A stretch of 64,000 nucleotides of DNA from Ziziphus jujuba (lineage: Eukaryota; Streptophyta; Magnoliopsida; Rosales; Rhamnaceae): the NCBI RefSeq assembly GCF_031755915.1, contig NC_083383.1, positions 29,697,501 to 29,761,500 on the forward strand, read 5' to 3'. This document shows positions 12,742 to 22,460 of the stretch, one piece after another. A program made the translations under genes and the position numbers. Under the pieces are notes generated by a model. That model made no database searches, was not told the origin of the DNA, and worked only from the letters and a program-made list of their open reading frames with translations. Every line of letters begins with the position of its first letter. The first letter of the stretch is position 1.

Positions 12742-13463
12742 TCCCCCCATTTTGCCAAAATAAAAGCCACTGTGGGTGATACTGTTCACCCACATGGACC
12801 TCTCAGATGTCGACAAGTGGCATCACTGTTCACTTAAGCCAGATATAATCAAATATTACGGTATTCGGAAAACTTCACATGTCCATAACTTTTTAACCTT
12901 ACATCCAAAATAGGCGTGCCACTAGTCTACGGATTCATATCGATGAGTACTTCACAACCATGCATGAGTCAAAGCTCAAATTTGCATGAATAAAAAGTCA
13001 ACTCCGGCATCTCTTGGACAGTTTGGACCTCAACTTGTTTTGCTCATATCTTTCAAACCGTAGCTCCGTTTTCAACGTGCTACTAGTCTACGAACTCGTG
13101 CCAAGGTGTACTTCGTAATGGAACCTTAATCAACCTGGAATTCCATCCGAGTCAAAAAGTCAACTTTTGATCCCTTTGGTCAACGGTCAACGGTCAACGG
13201 TCAACCTCGGTCAAAGTTGGAAAATTTCTGTTGTACTTTGGGACGGGGTGTTACATATGATGCTGGATACAACCAACTAGGTATACACTCCATTCTCTCA
13301 TCGTTGGAACCATGAAAAGCTCTTGCTTGCAGGACGTTTTCTACTTTTATTTTTCATTTTTTTTTTCCTTTTTAACACTTTATTTTTTAGTTTCGTTGTT
13401 ATCTCTTCTAGTGTGTTATTTCAATTTCCTTTATCTTTTCCTCAAGTGTTTTTTACTCTGTAG

Positions 13464-14409
13464 GTTAATGCTAGTGATGATCGGTCATCATCAACAATTG
13501 AAGCAAAAATTCTTGATGTAGTGCATATGAACTCTGTCACTATTGACTCGAGGCCAAAGTGCTTGGTTGGTATTATTTTTAATGGTTACCCTTCTTATTC
13601 TAGAATGTATGCAGAAGAAACAAGTTACTACTTTTTCTCTAGATGATTGATGAAATAGATGGAGCTCTTCGTGATGGCAAAGGTGTTGTGGAGGTTATTC
13701 TAAAGATGGTAATTGTGTGTTTTATATTATTATTATTTTTTTGGGTCTTGTGTGTTTTCCATTATTGAATGCTGCTTATTTATTAAATTTAATTGTCTGC
13801 ACGCTTATTTGTGTTTTAATATAATTGTAGTTATAGTTATTTTATTACTATAATTGCTGTTGGTGATTAAATATAATTGCTTTCGTTGTTATCAGTTGTT
13901 GTTGTCATGTATAATTCTTGTTTTCCTTAATGTTTACTGCAAACTGTCAGTTATTGCATTTACTTCATTATCAACATGAGAATCATAAGGGAAATTTACT
14001 GTTTAAACTCCATGGTTGCACATTCTATACGTTAATAGAAACCTCCATTTCTACCGAGGGTAATATATTCAGCTATGGTGGTTTTTATTTTCCAGTGCTC
14101 ATTATATTTTTCACTTTTATTTTATGTTGTTCATATAGGTTTCTGCAGATAAAAAGTCTGATACAGGGAAGGAGAATTTTCCAAATGAAGAAAATCATGA
14201 AAGTACATAGAAAGTTTATCATTCATATGGAGTTTCCTTTTCATGATTCCCTGGAAAATGGTACTTAGAAAGTAAATCATTCATATGGAGTTTCCTTTTC
14301 ATGATTCTTTTCATGTAAACTAGATAGTATTTTTTGCTTATTGACAACTACTTGCTTTCTGCAGGGTTCATATATTTGTTCAACCAATAGTTAATCATGT
14401 TGTCAGCAG
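13464..14409 (+). pseudogene. CTF18: CTF18 gene fragment embedded in the PPR pseudogene
   Basis: CTF18 is the AAA+ large subunit of the alternative RFC clamp loader that loads PCNA for sister-chromatid cohesion. Four spliced exon remnants are seen: 13464-13565 (NASDDRSSSTIEAKILDVV to SRPKCL), 13643-13708 (the Walker B region IDEIDGALRDGKG), 14139 to about 14210 (SADKKSDTGKENFPNEEN) and 14365-14409 (VHIFVQPIVNHVVSR). Exon 3 meets a TAG at 14208-14210. Splice sites AG/GT flank most pieces, so it was copied from genomic DNA. It spans only the central ATPase part; Walker A and both termini are absent. It replaces the missing middle of the PPR gene, in the same orientation. Confidence 0.8.
14211..14310. 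repeat. Tandem duplication inside the CTF18 fragment
   Basis: 'catatggagtttccttttca' with its flanks occurs twice, about 14224-14243 and 14284-14303, each followed by 'tgatt' and preceded by 'agaaagt..atcatt'. This is a roughly 60-bp tandem duplication at the end of the third CTF18 exon. Confidence 0.8.
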
Positions 14410-15122
14410 GTGATCCTTGATTACCATGGCTGATGTTTAATTGCTGTGACAATTTCAAGCCTTTCCATTTCTGATTTCATATGTTTTATAGACATTTTAG
14501 ATACTTTGTTGCTTTTATGATTTCTAAAATTTCCTTAGAATTTCTGATATGAAGTTAGTGAATGAAAATAGGATCTTGTTTGCAGTATTCAATACATGCT
14601 TAAATGAGTTTATTTGAAAATTTTATCTAAATATCTTGGGATAAAGTAAGAAGGATATGTAATTTATATCAGTTTGTATTTTAAGAGATTTTTGGATGAT
14701 TGGATTTCTGATCAGCCAAATCATTTTTGGACAGTACTTAATGTCAGATTATGTGTGCAATAATCTGCCTTCTTTGAACTCTACACGTATTCAGGAAATA
14801 CAACAACACTTTCCCTTTCATGGGTATCCACATGGTCCATCCAGACATCTGATATGTTATGATTTTTTTTACCAGAAAAACTAATATTTTCTTTTTCCTT
14901 TTACCATGACTAAACTCTTTCCATAGCATTTATGGTTGGCTAGTTGTGTGTTGCTTAATAATATAAATGTAGCTATTTATTCTATTATATTATACACCTT
15001 CATGTTTGGCACATTTTCCATTCAAGACTCAAGAAAGTATATTATTTGTGTTGTTCTCTCTGAAATGTTCGAAGGATTATTCTAATAGCTGGACGTTAGT
15101 TTTGTATAATATATGTCTCCAG
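14410..15122 (+). other. Non-coding sequence between CTF18 and PPR remnants
   Basis: Intron-like T-rich sequence. No further CTF18 or PPR exons were recognised here, so the 3' breakpoint of the CTF18 insertion lies somewhere in this interval. Confidence 0.4.
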
Positions 15123-15870
15123 ACACTTATAGAGGGAGCCATGATTGGGCATACCACCAAGGGAATGCAACTTGCACAAGATACACTAGTAGGTTGCATA
15201 ATTGCAGTTTCTTATCTGAGTTAAAAAATAAATCAAGGACTTATCTAATGTGATTTCATTCTCCGCCATAGGTAAAAATGATTGAGAGGGACTTTTTCTT
15301 GAGCCAAAAAATGGGGAGTGACCTTCTCCTTATAGCCTCTGGCGAAAAGGTGCTGTAAGAGCTTCATTTGATCCCTTTTTATTAGCTTAGGGATGAGAAG
15401 GGTGATTGTACTTTGTCTTTTGTGGTTCCTCATGGATAATTTTATGTTTCTGCGTTTGAGGAAATATTCTCATTCAGTACCTCCTTTTGATATTTGCAGA
15501 CTGGTGGATATACTACTGCTAACTATATTTGGGACTTGATGCAAGCTCGGAAGATTACTCCTTCATTTCCTATTGTGTAAGCATATTACAATGGCTTAAA
15601 AGTTAGTCTCTTGCTTCGCTAGAGACGTTTATTGTTTCACTTTAATTTAAAGTATATAATATATATATATATATATACCCATCCACGTGACTCAATTTCT
15701 TTTTCTTTTCCAATTTTCCATCTTTTTTGATAAATTTTCTGAACTTTTTTTTGTTTATGAAATTACAGGGACGCGAGATCCTAGAAGATGATCCATGGCT
15801 CCTACAAGTTTCATGGACTTATGACAGCCTTTGTACCAGATTTGGAACAGGACCTGGCCGACCCTATTAG

Positions 15871-16561
15871 GTGTCAACTTTGTCTTTTGTTGGCTATTAA
15901 GCGAGGCTTAATATTTAGAACTTAGAATTATTCAAAAAATTGGAATTATCAGAGGGATTTGATATGGATTAGAATGATCAAAGTGTACAACTTGCCCCAA
16001 GAAAGAAAGTGCTAAATTTTGTAATTTTCATCGACTCAATAAAAATAGGTTTGTATTCATAAAACACTTGCATATTTTTCTCTTACTAATTCAGATTTAG
16101 TTTTTAGTTTTTCTACATGATTCTCATTTCAAGAGGAAGTTTAAGGACTCAATTTCATTATTAAAATTTCCATATTTTTTGAGAAGTGGAAAAGCAAGAA
16201 AAAAGAAAGATAAGAATTTAAATGGTAATTGAGTTTTCAAATATTGGCTCTCTAGTTTGGGACCATTTGAATTTGTTTGAATGGTATGCATTGAAATTTA
16301 GTTAGTTTTAGATTTTTTGACTATTCCCAGGAGGGAATTAATTGTGCAGTTGTGGAAAATATTTAAATAAATAGATATGAAAGTGTCAAATAAATGGAAC
16401 CATCTCTCATTTCTCATCTACCTTAATTTCTCATTAACTGTCGAATAAAGTGGAAAATATTTAAACAAATTGTTTTACCATCTCCTATTTCTCATCTACC
16501 CTCATTAACTTCTATCCCTTTCTCTTTCTCTCCCTGCTATCACATTCAATCTCAAGGAGAG
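15871..16561 (+). other. 3' flank of the PPR pseudogene, nothing else recognised
   Basis: AT-rich sequence, with two related blocks near 16397-16440 and 16484-16508 sharing 'atttctcatctacc'. No gene is seen. Confidence 0.4.
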
Positions 16562-16684
16562 GAGCGTCATCAATATGGATGCGGGAGGTGCAAACAGATT
16601 GGTCATACCAGCCCATCTTGCTCGGCCGCCATACCTCTTGATAGCACTACCAACCAACAGCACCATTCAACTGAAGGACCATAA
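16562..16684 (+). pseudogene. C-terminal zinc-knuckle remnant of a MULE-type transposase
   Basis: A short frame ending in TAA reads ERHQYGCGRCKQIGHTSPSC followed by a Ser/Thr/His-rich tail. The C-x2-C-x4-H-x4-C spacing is exact, and 'CGRCKQ.GH' is the typical C-terminal knuckle of plant Mutator-like transposases. No upstream transposase core (DDE or SWIM) is visible, so this is only the last exon or a relic. A retroviral-type gag knuckle is the alternative, but the context (adjacent Ulp1 gene and inverted repeats) favours a MULE. Confidence 0.55.
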
Positions 16685-17109
16685 ATCGCTCTACGCTATA
16701 TTAAGACAATGGGGGCATGTTATACGGTATGCGTGTGTTATGTAATGTAGTAAGGAATGCAATTAGTAGCTCAACTGCATAACATGTGTTTTGGCATAAT
16801 AGACGTTGGTTTTATGTGTTGTTTTGTTGGCAAAGTCATCTGTTGTTTTGTGTTTCTAAAATATCATTTTGTGTTCAGTTTTTGTTCATTTTTTTGTAGG
16901 TTTCTTATTGTTTCACGGATGCTATTACTGTCCAATAGTAATTACCAATGCATCATCGGTAATTGACATTTGTCCACCGTCGTAAGAGAATCACCACAAT
17001 TCCATCCGACAACGTCAATCGTGTGTGTTTTCACCAAGAACATGCTAATTCTAGATTTATTGATGGCAAATGTTGACAAAGTAAGAGAAAAAATGACATT
17101 AATAAGTGA

Positions 17110-18830
17110 AAACGTTCAATTTGTAATTGCTTGAAATATTACCATAGATTTCATCGGTAATTACCAAAACCCTTATGGTAATCATATTCTTCCAAATTTT
17201 TGGCCCCCACAAGTCCCTTAATGTGTGTTAAATGCAACAACATGCAAAATATACATTCTTCAATGATCCTAAGGAAAAAAAACCCCCAACGTTAGGAAAA
17301 AGTTCTCAAATTGCCCAAAAAAACTTGATTACTGAAGGGCTTTTGGTAATTACTGATGAAACCTACTGTAATCAATTTAAAATTGCTGGAACATTTACCG
17401 AAACTTTCATCGGTAATTACCGAATGCCTTACAGTAATCACATTTGACAACTTTTTTGGCCCCTATAAGTTCCCTAATGTGTGTTAAATGCAAAAACATG
17501 CAAAATATACTTTATTCAATGATCCTAAGGAGAAAAAACCCCAAAGATTCTGAAAACGTTCTCAAATTGGCAAAAAAACTTGATTACTGTAGGGCCTTCG
17601 GTAATTACCGATGAAACCTACAGTAATCAGTTTAAACTTGCTGGAAAAATTACCGAAGATTTCATCGGTAATTACCGAAGGCCCTACAGTAATCACATTT
17701 GACAACTTTTTTGGCCCCCACAAGTCCCTTAATGTGTGTTCAATGCAACAACATGCAAAATATACATTTTTCAATGATATCAAGAAGAAAAAGTCCCAAA
17801 CATTAGGAAAAAGTTCTCAAATTGGCAAAAAATACTTGATAACCGTAGGGCCTTCGGTAATTACCGATGAAACCTACGATAATAGATTTATACTTTCTGG
17901 AAATATTACCGATGGTTTCATTGGTAATTATCGAAGGCCCTACAATAATCAAGTATTTTTTGCCAATTTGAGAACTTTTTCCTAACGTTTGGGATTTTTT
18001 CTTCTTGGTATCATTGAAAAATGTATATTTTGCATGTTGTTGCATTTAACACACATTAAAGGACTTGTGGGGGCCAAAAAAGTTGTCAAATGTGATTATT
18101 GTAGGGCCTTCGGTAATTATCGATGAAATCTTCAGTAATTTTTCCAACAAGTTTAAACTGATTACCGTAGGTTTCATCGGTAATTACCGAAGGTCCTATG
18201 GTAATCAAGTTTTTTTTCCAATTTAAGAACTTTTTCAGAATTTTTGGGGTTTTTTCTCCTTAGGATCATTGAAGAAAGTATATTTTGCATGTTTTTGCAT
18301 TTAACACACATTAGGAGACTTGTGGGGGCCAAAAAAGTTGTCAAATGTACCGTAGAGCTTTCGGTAATTACCGATGAAATCTTTGGTAAATTTTCTAGCC
18401 AGTTTAAACGGATTACCGTAGGTTTCATCCGTAATTACCGAAGGCCCTACGGTAATCAAGTATTTTTTGCCAATTTGAGAACTTTTTCCTAACGTTTGGG
18501 ATTTTTTCTCCTTAGAATCATTGAAGAACATATATTTTGCATGTTGTTCCATTTGACACTCATTAGGGGACTTTTGGGGGCCAAAAAATTGATAAAATAC
18601 GATTAACACTGGTATTTCAGTAATTACCGATGAAACCTACGGTAATCAAATTTTTTTGCCAATTTGAGAACTTTTTCCATACTTTTGGGGTTTTTTCTGT
18701 TTAGGGTCAGTGATGAATGTATATTTTGCATGTTGTTGTCGGAAACACACATTAGTGGACTCTTTGGAGTCAAAAAATATGTGAATTGATGTTACCGAAA
18801 GCGTATCGGTAATCATCTTTGTTTGAATTT
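17110..18830. repeat. Large inverted array of about 255-bp repeat units
   Basis: A unit marked by 'ggcccccacaagtccctta', 'atgcaacaacatgcaaaata' and 'aggaaaaagttctcaaattg' occurs three times in forward orientation (anchors near 17197, 17452, 17707). It then occurs four times reversed (near 18024, 18279, 18530, 18720). The inversion centre is about 17893. Units are joined by small palindromes built from 'ggtaattaccgatgaaacc' and 'tcggtaattaccgaaggcc'. The two arms could pair over roughly 700 bp. Open frames here read almost the same peptide from both strands, which simply reflects the palindrome, and I do not treat them as genes. The array abuts the 3' end of the Ulp1 gene and is probably the subterminal region of that transposon. 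Confidence 0.85.
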
Positions 18831-18947
18831 TTATCACTACCAAGGGTCTTCTTTTCTCTTATTTTGTCTACGGTTATCATTACTAAAGCTAGATTCTGCA
18901 TATTAAGATACCATTAATATAGGATGTCATAATATTAAACATACGAT

Positions 18948-19972
18948 CTACATTGAAAATTTATTAAAGTACAAGTCAACAGCATATTTTTTTATAAACA
19001 AGCTAATGTCTTCCGGGCCAAATAAAAGGTTCTCCTCACTGCTCTTGTATTCAATAAATTTCAAAGCGAAGATGCCACAATCACCCCTACAGAATAGCAT
19101 TAATGAAAACCAACCACGTGAATTTCCACACGTAAGCACAATTAAACAGCAGCAATAGAAGTGATTGGAAATGACAACACATTCATACCCATTATCTTGG
19201 CAGGGTGCATCTTTGATCATGGTCATTGTGAATGGCTCTAAAGTGGGAAGCACTTCTGGATTCTTCTCGTAATATCCCCCATACCTCAATAGGTAAGGCA
19301 GCATATACTTAAGGCATTTCACATTGTCCAACTCTTTATTCTGGACATATTTATTTCCCATATTTGGATCGTATAAATCAATACGTCGAGCCTTTAAGTC
19401 CACACATGCTGCCAACCAATGGGCGCCTCCATTGTTGACAGGGATGTACACCTGAAAATTAGAACGTAATATCATTATCCACAAATTGGGAAACTTAGTC
19501 AGAATTTTTTTTAAATATATGTATAGACTTACATAATCACATCTCCACCACGGCACGTTAAGTTTGGGTGACTTCTCGCGCACATAGCTACGAAGTGTTG
19601 AATCACATGAATATGTGCTTCGAGATGCCTCCCATATGGGATAATGGCCTTTGATGGATGACTGCCAAATAATTAAATAGATACAATATAAAATGTCATC
19701 AATATAACATTCATGAATAAATACCGACAGATGTATTATCACTTACCGCACCAAACTACATAAATGAATATAAAACTTACCATCTCAGATGAGGAAGAGG
19801 AGAGTGGAACGTGCCCTGGAAGTTTGGTGGTTTTTTTCTCAGCTTTGGATTGTTGCCTAGTAGTTCGTCAACGCTTAGAGTTGGGTGCTGATATGCTGCC
19901 ACCGCGTCTCTTAGTTTGCATCTTCTTAACTCCCTTCTTCAATTGAGATCGCAAATTCCTTTTTGGTGCCAT
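18948..19972 (-). pseudogene. Ulp1/C48 SUMO-protease-like gene of a transposon, one premature stop
   Basis: C48 peptidases cleave SUMO-type proteins; plant MULE and CACTA elements often carry such genes. On the minus strand I infer five exons: 19972-19781 (MAPKRNLRSQLKKG..., basic N-terminus), a possible 9-nt exon 19755-19747, 19661-19533 (SSIKGHYPIWEAS), 19451-19189 and 19086-18948 (ends NKFSM, TGA or TAA-type stop). All introns are GT-AG, and the lengths sum to 732 nt, exactly 244 codons. The protease core is complete: HWLAAC (His), DLYDP (Asp), CQDNG (Gln) and GDCGIF (nucleophile Cys, formed across the last splice). The only lesion seen is TGA at codon 35 in exon 1, probably from CGA. It could be a recently dead or conditionally read gene. 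Confidence 0.75.
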
Positions 19973-20465
19973 TATAAAATACAACCTATAAATGTAACTT
20001 GACAACATTAATAACTTTTTAACTACCTTTAGCTACATAGTTAACTATGTATGCATATATAAATAACCATAATCCTAAATTACGAATACATAATTTATCT
20101 AATTCTAAACAATACAAAATAACCATTTCAATTTAAATTGCCAATGCTGCTCATTTTCATCTATATTTAAAGTGTATATATATGTATATATATATATATA
20201 ACTATGTATAAACGACTTAAAATAACATAAAATTTGATCAAACACATTTATTTATCCAACCAATTCCACATTTTTTATCACTTCCAAAATTAATTTATAT
20301 TAGTTTTAATTTTTAAGCTTGTGCCAAACTATAAACCTTAATCAACTCCATATTTTTTTTCTCCTTTTGAACCCCAAAACTCTTTATTAAAAAAAAAAAA
20401 AAAGCGCTGACATCATCGATTACGTCAGCAAAACGACAAGTGGTCCATTACACACACAAAAAAAT

Positions 20466-20567
20466 GACACGTCGTTTCTAATTAACGACATGTCGTCTTA
20501 ATAGGACGACGTGTCGTATGGGCTGGCCGACCGAACGACATGTCGTTAGTAACAGATGACACGTCGT
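20466..20567. promoter_or_regulatory. Cluster of ACGAC(A/G)TGTCGT palindromes upstream of Ulp1
   Basis: Within about 100 bp there are three 12-bp perfect or near-perfect palindromes (ACGACATGTCGT at 20485-20496 and 20535-20546, ACGACGTGTCGT at 20506-20517) and two half-related GACACGTCGT copies (20466-20475, 20558-20567). They lie about 0.5 kb upstream of the Ulp1 start codon in a locally GC-rich island (20400-20700). Subterminal transposase-binding repeats or transcription-factor sites both fit; the sequence alone does not decide. Confidence 0.5.
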
Positions 20568-20699
20568 TCGCTTCTCCTTCAACCTCCAGCCGGTCGACCC
20601 GAACCGGGTCTCGTACCTGAATTCCAACCCGGAATTTTCTCCCACCTCCGGCCACCGTTTCAGGCCAAACCGATCCCATTTTTTTCGTCTCTTCATTTC

Positions 20700-21216
20700 C
20701 TACTAATACCCAGTGCCAATCTATCCTAAAACTTAGATTTTAATAACTTCCATATAAAAGCCTTAATCTAACATAAATTTCAAATTTTTAATCAGTTTTA
20801 AAAATCAATAAAGCGATTCACATTCCTAAACATATCACATTGTACTAAAAAAATGTTATATATTCTTAAAATTCCAAGTATTTGATGTAAATATGAAATC
20901 CACAATATATATACATCACACACGGCAATAAACAAAAAAAAAATAATAATAATAATAACTGATGATGCTTATAAGTGGATTAAAAAATTAAAAAAAATAA
21001 ATTTTTATTTTTCAGTTGAAAAGTTAAAAGGATTTTATATGGTGTGGGATATAATGTGGGATGGGATGAAGTAAAAGTTTTTCGTGAAAATAGATTGAAA
21101 ATTAATATAAAAGGATATAGATGTTTTTTAAAATTATTTTAAAATTATAATTGATATTAAAGGGTGAAAAAAAAAAATGAAAGAGTAGGGATATATTTCG
21201 TTAACACTTCTTTGTT
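20700..21216. other. AT-rich stretch, no feature recognised
   Basis: A/T-rich sequence with an AAT microsatellite around 20941-20958; no gene or terminal repeat was identified. Confidence 0.45.
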
Positions 21217-22460
21217 AAAGAAAATTCGAGTGGAATTTAAAATTTTCTACAGTTTCCTTCATCACAATTTCACTTCTTGTGGCACAACTTCTCTATAATG
21301 ATGCTTCCTAAATATTGCAATTAATAATGTCAGCGTGGCCTTTTTTCTGTCGTTGGGTTATCTAAATTTTCTGGTGAACCGGAGGCTCCTTAAATGCCAC
21401 ATATGTAACTTCCTGCTCCATGTCCATCTTATTAATTAACTTGTCTCCATCATTCATTAATTGAACAAAAATTATTTATTTGAGCACTCCACTTTATTAG
21501 CTTGTGCACTTCTTCCCTGATTCTCATTTGTAACTTTTGATGTATTAATGGTTGAGTTGTTTGCAATTGGAAATACATTCAATTCACTATTAAATATATT
21601 GCTAGCATGATTTGACCTCAACCATGGACCACATAAGGTAAAAGACATTCCGTTAGGTGTAGTTGTCTTAACTTCCTCGACTTCTATACAATCATTTAGT
21701 AAATGCCCAATCTTAAACATTTAAAACATAATTCATAAATTCTTTCATACTTAAAATGGATCCAAACAGTTTGTTTAACCAAACTCTCAAAAATCTCTGA
21801 TTTGTCACCCTACCGTCATTGTTGAAATACACTTGTAGCACCCTACCAATCCATTCTCCAATTTTTAAAGCATTATCTTTGGTCATATATAGCAAATGCG
21901 ACCCATGAATATGGACTTAAAAATTTGTACTCCTGAAATTTACTTCTTCAAATTTTTTTTCAGGATCCCATTTCTTAAACACCAAATGAGATCCATTTAT
22001 ATTCCAAGAACCCCGCTGCCGAACTTTTTTCCTATCTTCTTCATGCTCAAACTCAAATAAAAAAGTATTAGATCGTAAGACGTTACCTGGACTGGTTTTG
22101 AGACATTCCAAGCTTTTCGAAGAATGACCATTACAATATTCTTTCCAAATTTTCTGTTTGAAATAATTTTACCCACCAATGATAGGTCCGCTACCTTCTT
22201 TGCATTTGTTGAATCTAGTGTTAGCTCAACATCTTCTAGTACAGATTGAAGCAGTCTAGTTTTGTTGATTAATGATTCCATATCATCTGATGGAGCCTCC
22301 ATCGTTAAAACCTGATTACTACGTGAGAAATGAGGTATCGATAGTCACAAGGACAAGGGTTTAATTGATCAATAGAAATTGGGAATATAAAATAAAACCA
22401 CGCAGGGTGGAAAGCATCAAACAAAGCTGAGAGAAAACCCTCGATATTAGCCTATATGGA
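21217..22460 (-). mobile_element. LINE fragment: 5' UTR and ORF1
   Basis: This minus-strand fragment carries the LINE 5' leader (about 22303-22460) and ORF1. Its 3' part (21217-22013) is closely similar to 26372-27170. ORF2 is absent: similarity ends at about 21217. Together with the fragments at 4453-8993 and 25758-27184 it covers essentially a whole element, so all three derive from one LINE family. Confidence 0.75.
21472..22302 (-). pseudogene. LINE ORF1 (DUF4283-type gag-like protein) pseudogene
   Basis: ORF1 proteins bind LINE RNA. From the ATG at 22302 the N-terminus (MEAPSDDMESLINKTRLL) enters a DUF4283-like region with 'VGKIISNRKFG'. After a frameshift near 22080 it continues 'FLFEFEHEEDRKKVRQRGSW' and 'NGSHLVFKKWDP'. 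A further stop precedes 'NQRFLRVWLNKLFGSILSMK'. A zinc-knuckle-like tail is read from 'YELCFK' (after another shift) and 'IGHLLNDCIE' near 21700-21740. At least three frame breaks are needed, so it is not functional. Confidence 0.7.

Larger units (their letters stand above)
9807..13255 (-). mobile_element. LTR-type insertion (solo LTR or non-autonomous element) with a TRIM-like end
   Basis: The element starts 'tgtcatggccc' and ends 'cggggtgttaca', with TG...CA ends and a 5-bp TSD (TATGA) in a PPR exon. It encodes no gag or pol. The last about 400 bp ('ccataactttttaacc', 'gtgccactagtcta', 'aaaaagtcaact', 'acggggtgttaca') match the end of the solo LTR at 53600-56515, so both belong to one LTR superfamily, probably Ty3-like (inference). 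The left 230 bp instead match the TRIM at 49727-50423 in reverse orientation. The block 12030-12690 is GC-rich and contains a CT microsatellite. Long open frames there (12076-12816) are arginine- and proline-rich low-complexity readings, common in this kind of LTR and not a gene. Confidence 0.8.
9363..15870 (+). pseudogene. Mitochondrial PPR protein pseudogene (At4g35850-like), mosaic and interrupted
   Basis: The encoded family is a mitochondrial pentatricopeptide-repeat protein; I recognise it by similarity to Arabidopsis At4g35850. Visible exons: 9363-9387 (MRLIRSIT), 9514-9652 (in-frame TGA just before YFSAASTKEYARRNYASN, ending IIGSLTAQRR), and 9772-9806 continuing at 13256-13350 (HFLLRDVYDDMMLD, then after a 5-bp loss QPTRYTLHSLIVGTMKSS). 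Then come 15123-15188 (TLIEGAMIGHTTKGMQLAQ), 15272-15349 (MIERDFFLSQKMGSDLLL), 15500-15576 (TGGYTTANYIWDLMQARK) and 15769-15870 (REILEDDPWLL to FGTGPGRPY, TAG). Splice dinucleotides are mostly preserved, so it arose by DNA duplication rather than retroposition. The middle of the protein is missing and replaced by CTF18-derived exons. A 3.45-kb LTR-type element sits inside exon 3. Confidence 0.85.

Noticed and set aside
12076..12816. Long overlapping open frames on both strands in GC-rich DNA
   Set aside because: They are Arg/Glu/Pro-rich low-complexity readings across a CT microsatellite inside an LTR-type element; no domain and no codon logic.
9363..16684. Helitron as the carrier of the PPR-CTF18 mosaic
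   Set aside because: No TC start, CTRR end with a preceding hairpin, or AT target site could be identified at plausible borders.
17232..18843. Several small open frames with nearly the same peptide on both strands
   Set aside because: They arise from the inverted-repeat array; the same peptide from both strands is a consequence of the palindrome, not of coding.
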